18,927 nucleotides of DNA from CAVSWN01 sp046728115 (GTDB taxonomy: Bacteria; Acidobacteriota; Vicinamibacteria; Vicinamibacterales; CAVVIG01), in NCBI GenBank assembly GCA_046728115.1, contig JBKPDW010000037.1:1-18927 (forward strand), read 5' to 3'. The notes beneath the pieces were generated by a model. The model did not search any database, was not told the DNA's origin, and saw only the letters and a program-made list of their open reading frames with translations. Position 1 is the stretch's first letter. Each line of letters begins with the position of its first letter. This document shows positions 8,319 to 14,971 of the stretch, in pieces. A program made the translations under genes and the position numbers.

Positions 8319-9890
8319 TCACCGCGGCCGTGGAGGGTTGTCGGACTGACGTATCCTCGCCAACGCCCCGCGATCGACCTTGCCGAGGTGCGTGCGCGGC
8401 AGCGCGTCCAGGAATACGACATCGCGCGGCGATTTGTAATGATCGAGGCGCGACCTCGCCAACGTCCTCAGTTCGTCCGCAAGTGCGGGCGAGGGGGACC
8501 GCGCGACGACGAACGCGCACGCGCTGACGAGCCCGTCGCTGCCGGTCGCGCCGACAACGGCGACCTCGCGCACCGCCGGGTGCGCCATCAGGCAGTTCTC
8601 GACTTCGCTCGGCGCAAGCCAGCGGCCGTGCACCTTCAGCAGGTCGTCGGATCGTCCGCAGTAGGTGAAGGTTCCATCCGCGTTGCGGCGCAACATGTCG
8701 CCGGGCACGCACCATTCGCCACAAAAGACGCGCTTCGTGTCGTCCATCTGGTGCCAGTAGCCAAGCGCGCGGGATTCGCCCTTCACCCACAATGCGCCGA
8801 TCTCACCGTCTGCGACCTCGCGGCCGTCGGCGTCGCACAGCTTTGCCTCGAACCCGCGCACGATGCGTCCGAGCGTTCCCGGCACGACCTCGCCCGGTCG
8901 ATTGGAGATGAAGATGTGCCACATCTCGGCGGTTCCCAGGCCGTCGAGCAGCTCCACGCCGAACGCACGCATCCATCGCTCATGCAGCTCGAGGGGTAGC
9001 GGCTCGCCGGCGGAGGTCGCGAGACGCAGGCTCGACAAGTGATCAGACGCGGCACCGGCATGCGACACCATCTGCTGAATCATCGTCGGCACGTTGATCA
9101 GGATCGTCGGCCGGTGACGCACGATCTGCGCGAAGAGCGAGTCGGGGGTGCAGCGCTCCGGAAACAGGACGCAGGACGCGCCGACGGAGAAGGGAAAGAA
9201 CAGATTCGCGCCGGTCGCATAGCCGAAGAACAGCTTCGGCACCGAGATCGTGACGTCATCGGGGCCAATGCCCAGGACGCCCTGACCGTAAAGCAGCGTC
9301 GTGTTGACGAACGAGCGATGCGTCTGGACGACGGCTTTGGGACGCCCGGTCGTGCCGCCGCTAAAGAGCCAGATCGCCGCATCGTCGCGATCGGCGTCGA
9401 AGGGCGCGAGCTCGCCGGGTTGAGCCTCGAGGCGCGCCAAGAAGTCAGGACTCGCGACCGGGTACACTCGCGGCGTGCGCGGAAGCCCATCGGCCTGGGC
9501 CTGAAAGGTGTCCAGGCGCTCTGCCGGCACGAACGCCGCGCTCGCTCGCGTGTATTCGAAAAAGTAGCGAAGCAGCTCCGGTGTCGTATCCGGGTTCACC
9601 ATGACGACGACGGACCCGCGCCGCAGGATCCCGAACAGAGCTGTCACGAAATCGGCGCCGTCCGGCAACGCCACGATCACACGTTCTTCCGGACGGACGT
9701 CGTCAGCCACGAGAACGTGGGCGACTTGAGCCGAACGACGCGCCACATCAGCGTACGAGAAACTCCCCGCGCCGGTGCGGATGGCTATCCGATCGCCGCG
9801 CCCTTCCGCAATGCGCGCATCGAGCAGATAGGCGGCAAGGTTGAGCCGAATGGGGATCACGGGTCTTAGATTAAACTCAAACGAACACAT
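8319..9890 (-). CDS. Benzoate-CoA ligase family enzyme, probable 2-aminobenzoate (anthranilate)-CoA ligase
   Basis: The 523-aa ANL-superfamily enzyme activates an aromatic acid with ATP and CoA. The family motifs are present: phosphate-binding loop FSGGTTGRPK near 173-182, aromatic-acid pocket segment VPKLFFGYATGANL near 217-230, LDGLGTAEMWHIF near 316-328, hinge CGRSDDLLKVHGRWLAPSEVE, and catalytic lysine K504 in THLGKVD. Length and motifs match benzoate-CoA ligases. The divergent operon supplies anthranilate (kynureninase) and consumes 2-aminobenzoyl-CoA (the fusion monooxygenase), so anthranilate is the inferred substrate. Start choice is open: ATG at 9890 lies only 19 bp from the divergent ATG, while GTG at 9860 (VIPIRLNLAAYLL) resembles the usual N-terminus and leaves about 49 bp for promoters. 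Salicylate or benzoate are alternative substrates. Confidence 0.9.
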   Translation of the reverse strand: MCSFEFNLRPVIPIRLNLAAYLLDARIAEGRGDRIAIRTGAGSFSYADVARRSAQVAHVLVADDVRPEERVIVALPDGADFVTALFGILRRGSVVVMVNPDTTPELLRYFFEYTRASAAFVPAERLDTFQAQADGLPRTPRVYPVASPDFLARLEAQPGELAPFDADRDDAAIWLFSGGTTGRPKAVVQTHRSFVNTTLLYGQGVLGIGPDDVTISVPKLFFGYATGANLFFPFSVGASCVLFPERCTPDSLFAQIVRHRPTILINVPTMIQQMVSHAGAASDHLSSLRLATSAGEPLPLELHERWMRAFGVELLDGLGTAEMWHIFISNRPGEVVPGTLGRIVRGFEAKLCDADGREVADGEIGALWVKGESRALGYWHQMDDTKRVFCGEWCVPGDMLRRNADGTFTYCGRSDDLLKVHGRWLAPSEVENCLMAHPAVREVAVVGATGSDGLVSACAFVVARSPSPALADELRTLARSRLDHYKSPRDVVFLDALPRTHLGKVDRGALARIRQSDNPPRPR

Positions 9891-9909
9891 GCGACGTGTG
9901 GCGTGATTG
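9861..9909. promoter_or_regulatory. Compact divergent promoter region of the kynurenine/anthranilate-CoA cluster
   Basis: This is the only AT-rich patch between the ligase and the plus-strand operon (TTAGATTAAACT at 9866-9877). On the minus strand TAATCT (9873-9868) is a good -10 box placed so that transcription would begin at or just before GTG 9860. On the plus strand TAGATT (9867-9872) could serve the operon. A near-dyad CACATG-CGA-CGTGTG (9886-9900, one mismatch) is a possible operator. No -35 with proper spacing was found for either direction. Confidence 0.35.
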
Positions 9910-10683
9910 ATGCCGATTCATTCACTGGCCTCGCTGACGTGGCCGGCGCTGCGCGATCTCCCCGCTGCGCGGACCGTTGCGGTTCTTCCGACGGGCGCAA
10001 TCGAGGCGCATGGGCCGCACCTGCCGCTCGGCACCGACGTGATCATCGCGGAGGCGATGGCGCGCGCCGGCGCCGACCGCCTGGCCGCGCGCGGCTTTCA
10101 CGTGCTGCTGCTCCCGGCGCTGACGATGGCGCCGGCGCCCTTCGCGTCGGAATTTGCCGGCACCGTGCACATAGCGGCAGAGGCGACGACGCTGATTGTG
10201 ACAGGCGTGGTGCGGAGCCTGGCGGCGCACGGCCTCCGCGTCGCGGCGATCGCGAATGCCCACCACGATCCGGCGCAGGTGGATGCCCTGCGCCGCGCCG
10301 TTGCCGACATCTCGGCGTCGAATCGCGACGTGGTCGTCGTGTTTCCGGATCTGACGCGGCGCCGCTGGGCCGAACGCCTGACGGCGGAGTTCAGGAGCGG
10401 CGCCTGTCATGCCGGCCGTTATGAGAGTTCGATCGTCCTCGCCGAGCGCCCGGATCTCGTCAACACCGACCTGATGTCGGCGCTCACTCCGAATCCCCGC
10501 TCCCTCGTCGATGCCATCCGATGTGGCCAGACGACCTTCACAACGGCTGGCGGACCGGAGGCGTACTTCGGCTTTCCCTCTGAGGCGACTGCGGAAGAAG
10601 GGCACGCGATTGTCGAGACCCTCGGCGCGATTCTCGCCGAAGCGGTGGACGAAGCCATGGGGGCGACAGGAGCCGCGTTGTGA
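9910..10683 (+). CDS. Creatininase-family metal-dependent amidohydrolase; candidate N-formylkynurenine deformylase
   Basis: The 257-aa product has the creatininase-fold metal site: E32-A-H34 in GAIEAHGPHLPLGTD with D43, H118 in NAHHD (116-120), and HAGRYES at 167-173. Compared with creatininase itself (ligands E34, H36, D45, H120, E122 as I recall them), all positions match with an offset of two, with D120 in place of E122. Most family members read NGHGGN here. The family cleaves cyclic or linear amides and includes the archaeal formamide hydrolase ArfB. The cluster contains tryptophan dioxygenase and kynureninase but no known formamidase, so removal of the formyl group from N-formylkynurenine is the inferred role. 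Hydrolysis of a later pathway intermediate is the alternative. The ATG at 9910 is chosen over an in-frame TTG one codon upstream. The stop overlaps the GTG of the next gene. Confidence 0.85.
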   Translation: MPIHSLASLTWPALRDLPAARTVAVLPTGAIEAHGPHLPLGTDVIIAEAMARAGADRLAARGFHVLLLPALTMAPAPFASEFAGTVHIAAEATTLIVTGVVRSLAAHGLRVAAIANAHHDPAQVDALRRAVADISASNRDVVVVFPDLTRRRWAERLTAEFRSGACHAGRYESSIVLAERPDLVNTDLMSALTPNPRSLVDAIRCGQTTFTTAGGPEAYFGFPSEATAEEGHAIVETLGAILAEAVDEAMGATGAAL

Positions 10684-11087
10684 GCGCGCCGTTCGCGGTG
10701 GTCAATCCCCCGGAACTCGGCGCGCCGCGCGGCTTCGCTCATGGCCTGATCGCGCCTGCCGGCAGCCGGCTGCTGTTCGTCGCCGGGCAGACGGCGACGG
10801 ATGATGCAGAACACATCGCGACCGATGACTTCACGCAGCAGTTCGACCGCTCGCTGGCGCGGGTGCTCGCGGTAGTACGGGCGGCCGGAGGGCAACCGGA
10901 GCACATTGCGCGGATGACGGTGTACGTCACCAGCATGAGTCGCTATCGCGACAGCCGTCCGGCACTACGCGACGTCTGGCGGCGGCATATGGGGTCGCAT
11001 TACCCGGCCATGGCGCTGGTCGAAGTCCTCGCGCTCTTCGACAGGAACGCGACCGTGGAGATCGAGGCGACGGCGGTGCTGCCGTGA
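10680..11087 (+). CDS. Rid (YjgF/YER057c/UK114) family protein
   Basis: The 135-aa product has the Rid fold: FVAGQTATD near 33-41, the AAGGQPEHIARMTVYVTSM segment near 68-86, and a C-terminal VEIEATAVL strand. Family members form trimers and hydrolyse enamines or imines to ketones and ammonia. In this cluster that chemistry would fit removal of the 2-amino group after the aromatic ring is dearomatised. However, the substrate-binding arginine of active RidA (in a PARS-type motif) is replaced by M111 in YPAMALVEV. A canonical deaminase mechanism is thus doubtful, and the protein may belong to one of the Rid subgroups lacking that Arg. GTG at 10680 overlaps the previous TGA by 4 nt, and its own stop overlaps the next GTG by 4 nt, so translation is probably coupled. 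Confidence 0.88.
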   Translation: MSAPFAVVNPPELGAPRGFAHGLIAPAGSRLLFVAGQTATDDAEHIATDDFTQQFDRSLARVLAVVRAAGGQPEHIARMTVYVTSMSRYRDSRPALRDVWRRHMGSHYPAMALVEVLALFDRNATVEIEATAVLP

Positions 11088-11881
11088 GAACGCCCGCCTC
11101 GTTCCTTTACGCGCACAACAGCGAGACCGGGATTGCAACGATCACGCTCAATCGCCCGGATCGGCTCAACGCGCTTACGTTCGAGGTCTACGAAGAGCTG
11201 CTCCACGCGTTTTGTGCACTGAAGGCCGAGCCAGGCGTACGCGTCGTCGTCATCACCGGCAGCGGGAGAGCGTTCTGTTCGGGCGGAGACGTCCACGACA
11301 TCATCGGCCAGCTCGTCGAGCGGGATTCGCGCGGCCTGCTCGAGTTCACGCAGATGACGTGCGATCTCGTGCTTGCGATTCGCCAGTGCCCTCGCCCTGT
11401 TGTCGCGGCGCTGAACGGTACGACCACGGGGGCTGGCGCCGTCATTGCGATCGCGTGCGACGTCCGGATTGCGGCCGCCTCGGCGCGCATCGCGTTTCTC
11501 TTCACGAAAGTCGGACTCTCCGGCGCCGACATGGGCGCAGCCTGGCTGCTGCCTCGGATTGTGGGGACCGGCCGCGCTGCCGAACTGTTGATGACCGGCG
11601 ATTTCGTCACGGCCGACGAGGCGTTGCGTATTGGCCTCTATAACCGCGTCGTGCCCGACGGCGACGCTCTCGTCGCCGCGACGATCTTCGCCGAGCAATT
11701 GGCGCGCGGCCCGGCGCGCGCGCTGGAGATCACGAAAGACGCGCTCAACCGCGAGGCGAGCCTCGATCTGTCGTCGGCGCTCGAGGCCGAGGCCGAAATC
11801 CAGGCTTCGCTGATGACGCACGCCGATTTCCGCGAGGCTTACGAGGCGTTCGTCGCGAAACGGCCGCCGAAATTCCAGTGA
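11084..11881 (+). CDS. Crotonase-superfamily enzyme, candidate ring-opening acyl-CoA hydrolase
   Basis: The 265-aa product has the crotonase fold with oxyanion-hole segments SGRAFCSGGDVHDI (about 60-73) and GTTTGAGAVIAIACD (about 112-126). The two glutamates of enoyl-CoA hydratase are missing: V120 stands at the first and K142 at the second. D149 in GLSGADMGAAW lies where MenB, 4-chlorobenzoyl-CoA dehalogenase and similar enzymes carry a functional Asp. By analogy with BadI (2-ketocyclohexanecarboxyl-CoA hydrolase), it may cleave the ring of a 2-oxo-cyclohexanecarboxyl-CoA intermediate to an oxo-pimeloyl-CoA; this is inference. A less specific hydratase/isomerase role in the following beta-oxidation remains possible. 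GTG start in a 4-nt overlap with the preceding stop; the own TGA overlaps the next ATG by one base. Confidence 0.88.
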   Translation: MRTPASFLYAHNSETGIATITLNRPDRLNALTFEVYEELLHAFCALKAEPGVRVVVITGSGRAFCSGGDVHDIIGQLVERDSRGLLEFTQMTCDLVLAIRQCPRPVVAALNGTTTGAGAVIAIACDVRIAAASARIAFLFTKVGLSGADMGAAWLLPRIVGTGRAAELLMTGDFVTADEALRIGLYNRVVPDGDALVAATIFAEQLARGPARALEITKDALNREASLDLSSALEAEAEIQASLMTHADFREAYEAFVAKRPPKFQ

Positions 11882-14157
11882 TGCGGATCGTTTGCATCGG
11901 CGGCGGGCCCGGCAGTCTGTATTTCGCGGTGCTGATGAAGAAGGCCGATCCGCGCCACCAAATCCGCGTCGTGGAACGCAATCGGCCAGACGATACGTTC
12001 GGGTTCGGCGTGGTGTTCTCGGACGCGACGATGGCGGGTATTGCCGATGCCGACTCGGAGGCCTACCGTGGCATCGCGCGGCACCTCGTGCACTGGGACG
12101 ACATCGAGGTGCACTATCGCGGCGAGCGCGTCACGTCGACGGGTCACGGCTTCAGCGGGATGAGCCGTCATACGTTGCTGCGCGTCCTGCAGGAGCAGGC
12201 GTGCGCCGCCGGCGTCGAGATGGTGTTCGAGCACGAGGTGACGAGTCTCGACGCCTGTTGCGACGCCGACCTGGTCGTGGCGGCGGACGGTGCCAACAGC
12301 AGCGTCCGTCACCTCCTGCGAGAGCGCATCGGCACCATCATCGACGTGCGTCCGAACCGTTTCGTCTGGCTCGGCACCACGAAGCCGTTTCTCGCCTTCA
12401 CGTTCTATTTCAAGCGCGACGATCACGGTCTCTGGCGCGTCCACGCGTATCAGTACGGTCCCGAGCGTTCGACGTTTATCGTCGAATGCCGCGAGCAGAC
12501 ATGGAAGGCCGCGGGCATGGACCGCGCGACCGAGCCGGAAACGGCTGCCTTTCTCGAACGCCTCTTCGCCGAGGAACTCGACGGGCATCCGCTCATCACG
12601 AACCGCAGCATCTGGCGGCAGTTCCCGACCGTCCGCACCCAACCCTGGTGGAGCGACAACGTCGTCCTGCTGGGTGATGCCGCGCACACCGCGCATTTCT
12701 CTGTCGGATCCGGGACGCGCATGGCGATGGAAGATGCCGTCGGGCTTCGCGATGCGCTGGTTCAACAGCCAGACGTGCCGTCCGCCCTGCGCGCATACGA
12801 AGCGGGCCGCCGGCCGCCGGTCGAGAGCCTGCAGCGCGCCGCCCAGGCATCGCTGCAGTGGTTCGAAGACACCGAACGATACATGTCGCTCGAACCGCTT
12901 CAGTTCACCTTTTCACTGCTGACGCGGTCGCTGCGAATCACGCACGAGGACCTGCGCGCCCGCGATCCGCGATTCCTCGCGCGCGTCGACGAACAGGTGG
13001 CGCGTGAGGCGGAACGTCAGATCGGCCGCCCTATCGCCACACAGTCCCCGCCGCCGATGTTCACGCCGTTCCGGCTGCGCGATCTCGTCCTGGCGAACCG
13101 CGTTGTTGTCTCACCCATGTGCCAGTACGTCGCCAATGAGGGAACGGTCGGCGATTGGCACCTGGTTCATCTGGGCAGTCGCGCGATGGGTGGAGCCGGG
13201 CTCGTGATGGCCGAGATGACCGATGTATCGCGTGACGCGCGGATCTCGCCGTGGTGCGCCGGGCTGTATCGTCCCGAGCACGCAGCTGCGTGGAAGCGGG
13301 TCGTCGACTTCGTTCATCGCGAAACGCGGACGGCGATCGGCATGCAGCTCGGGCACGCGGGGCGGAAAGGCGCCACGCAGCGAATGTGGGAAGGCGACAA
13401 CGAACCGCTGCCGGAGGGGCAGTGGCCGCTCGTTTCGGCGTCACCGATTCCTTACTTCCCCGACCGCAGTCCGGTGCCGCGCGAGATGACCCGCACCGAC
13501 ATGGACTGCGTCGTCGCCGATTTCGCGCGCGCTGCCGGCCTCGCGCGCGAGGCAGGATTCGATCTCCTCGAAATCCACATGGCCCATGGCTACCTGCTGG
13601 CGTCGTTCATCTCCCCGCTGACGAACACACGGACTGACGAGTACGGCGGTCCACTCGACAATCGCATGCGTTTCCCGCTCGAAGTGTTCGAGGCATGCCG
13701 CTCGGTCTGGCCCGACGCGAAGCCGATGAGCGTGCGCATCAGCGCCGTCGACTGGGCGCCCGGCGGCATGGAGCCCGACGATGCGGTCGACGTCGCACGA
13801 ATGCTGAAGGCGCACGGCTGCGATGTCGTCGACGTCTCGGCGGGACAGACGGTGCCCGATCAGCGGCCGGTGTACGGCCGGCTGTTCCAGACGCCCTTCG
13901 CGGATCGGATCCGGCACCAGGTGGGCCTGGCGACGATGGCGGTGGGGAACATCTCGTCCTACATGGACGTGAACACCATCATCGCGGCGGGTCGCGCCGA
14001 CTTGTGCCTGCTCGCGCGCGCGCACATCTTCGACCCGTACTGGACGCGCCATGCCGCGTGGATGCTCGGGTACGCGCTCCCGTGGCCGGGACCGTACAAG
14101 TCGGTCGAACGCTACACCCCGCGATTCGAGTTCCGGTTCACGGGAGAAAAGATGTAG
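11881..14157 (+). CDS. 2-aminobenzoyl-CoA monooxygenase/reductase-type fusion (FAD monooxygenase + OYE domain)
   Basis: The 758-aa product is a natural fusion. Residues 1 to about 385 are an aromatic hydroxylase-type FAD monooxygenase (RIVCIGGG at 2-9, GDAAHTAHFSVGSGTRMAMED near 265-285). Residues about 393-758 are an Old Yellow Enzyme-type FMN reductase (FTPFRLRDLVLANRVVVSPM, QLGHAGRKG, EIHMAHGYLLASFISPLTN, TDEYGG, AVGNISS). This architecture is known from the Azoarcus evansii enzyme, which hydroxylates and then reduces 2-aminobenzoyl-CoA. Public databases often name homologues bifunctional salicylyl-CoA 5-hydroxylase/oxidoreductase. The neighbouring kynurenine genes favour 2-aminobenzoyl-CoA as substrate. 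One oddity is that the dinucleotide motif reads GGGPGS, with Ser12 where the third Gly of GxGxxG is expected. ATG at 11881 overlaps the previous stop (TGATG); an in-frame GTG lies one codon earlier. Confidence 0.93.
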   Translation: MRIVCIGGGPGSLYFAVLMKKADPRHQIRVVERNRPDDTFGFGVVFSDATMAGIADADSEAYRGIARHLVHWDDIEVHYRGERVTSTGHGFSGMSRHTLLRVLQEQACAAGVEMVFEHEVTSLDACCDADLVVAADGANSSVRHLLRERIGTIIDVRPNRFVWLGTTKPFLAFTFYFKRDDHGLWRVHAYQYGPERSTFIVECREQTWKAAGMDRATEPETAAFLERLFAEELDGHPLITNRSIWRQFPTVRTQPWWSDNVVLLGDAAHTAHFSVGSGTRMAMEDAVGLRDALVQQPDVPSALRAYEAGRRPPVESLQRAAQASLQWFEDTERYMSLEPLQFTFSLLTRSLRITHEDLRARDPRFLARVDEQVAREAERQIGRPIATQSPPPMFTPFRLRDLVLANRVVVSPMCQYVANEGTVGDWHLVHLGSRAMGGAGLVMAEMTDVSRDARISPWCAGLYRPEHAAAWKRVVDFVHRETRTAIGMQLGHAGRKGATQRMWEGDNEPLPEGQWPLVSASPIPYFPDRSPVPREMTRTDMDCVVADFARAAGLAREAGFDLLEIHMAHGYLLASFISPLTNTRTDEYGGPLDNRMRFPLEVFEACRSVWPDAKPMSVRISAVDWAPGGMEPDDAVDVARMLKAHGCDVVDVSAGQTVPDQRPVYGRLFQTPFADRIRHQVGLATMAVGNISSYMDVNTIIAAGRADLCLLARAHIFDPYWTRHAAWMLGYALPWPGPYKSVERYTPRFEFRFTGEKM

Positions 14158-14161
14158 AGCA

Positions 14162-14965
14162 ATGTCTGACACGCACTCACAGGCCGCAGTCACCTACGGC
14201 AGCTATCTGAAAATTGACGAGCTGCTGTCGCTGCAGCAGCTGCGGTCGGAAGGACCCGAGCACGACGAGATGCTGTTCATCGTCATCCATCAGGTCTACG
14301 AGCTGTGGTTCAAGGAGCTGCTGCACGAGTTCGATCGCGTCCGCCGGCTGCTCGAGGACGACGAACCGCATCGGGCGCAGCACACCCTCAAGCGGATCCT
14401 GACGATCCTCAAGGTCATGGTCGCGCAGCTCGACATCCTCGAGACGATGACGCCGCTCGAGTTCGTCAGCTTCCGCCAACGGCTGGAGGCGGCAAGCGGT
14501 TTCCAGTCCGATCAGTTCCGGCAGATCGAATTTCTGCTGGGCGTGAAATCGGAACAGGCAATCCGCCGCTTTCCGGAGGGGAGCCGGGCGCGTGTCGCGC
14601 TGGCGCGCCGCTATCGCGAACCGACTTTATGGGACGCCTTTCTGCGGTACCTGTCGCGCGAGGGGTACGGCATGCCTGCGGCGCTTCTCACACGCGACGT
14701 CGTCGCACCCGTCGAACCATCCGACGACGTGCAACGGATCATCATGGAGGTGTACCGGCGAGACACCAAGAACGTGGAGCTGTGCGAGCGACTCGTCGAT
14801 CTCGACGAGGGCGTGCAGGAGTGGCGGTATCGGCACGCGAAGATGGTCGAGCGGACCATCGGCACAAAGCCGGGAACCGGCGGCTCCACCGGCGCGGCAT
14901 ATCTGCGAGAAACCGTGGGCCGTCCCGTTTTTCCGGACCTCTGGGCAATCCGTTCGCAGATGTAA
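14162..14965 (+). CDS. kynA: Tryptophan 2,3-dioxygenase
   Basis: The 267-aa heme enzyme opens the indole ring of L-tryptophan with O2 to give N-formylkynurenine. The family signature runs from end to end: TYGSYLKIDELL (11-22), HDEMLFIVIHQVYELWFKEL (34-53; H34 is the active-site histidine), FRxRLEAASGFQSDQFR in the middle, the heme-ligand H225 in YRHAKMVERTIG, and TKPGTGGSTGAAYL near the C-terminus. The length is normal for bacterial enzymes. ATG at 14162 lies 4 nt after the fusion-enzyme stop; the preceding GGGAGAA is a possible though distant ribosome binding site. An in-frame extension upstream overlaps the preceding gene and is not conserved-looking. Kynureninase follows after 6 nt. Confidence 0.96.
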   Translation: MSDTHSQAAVTYGSYLKIDELLSLQQLRSEGPEHDEMLFIVIHQVYELWFKELLHEFDRVRRLLEDDEPHRAQHTLKRILTILKVMVAQLDILETMTPLEFVSFRQRLEAASGFQSDQFRQIEFLLGVKSEQAIRRFPEGSRARVALARRYREPTLWDAFLRYLSREGYGMPAALLTRDVVAPVEPSDDVQRIIMEVYRRDTKNVELCERLVDLDEGVQEWRYRHAKMVERTIGTKPGTGGSTGAAYLRETVGRPVFPDLWAIRSQM

Positions 14966-14971
14966 CCTCTT

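Noticed and set aside
11839..12765. 308-aa open frame antisense to the fusion monooxygenase
   Set aside because: It is a shadow of a GC-rich gene and has no motif or ribosome binding site.
13441..14193. 250-aa antisense open frame under the OYE domain
   Set aside because: His/Arg/Asp-rich without a fold; the plus strand has clear OYE motifs.
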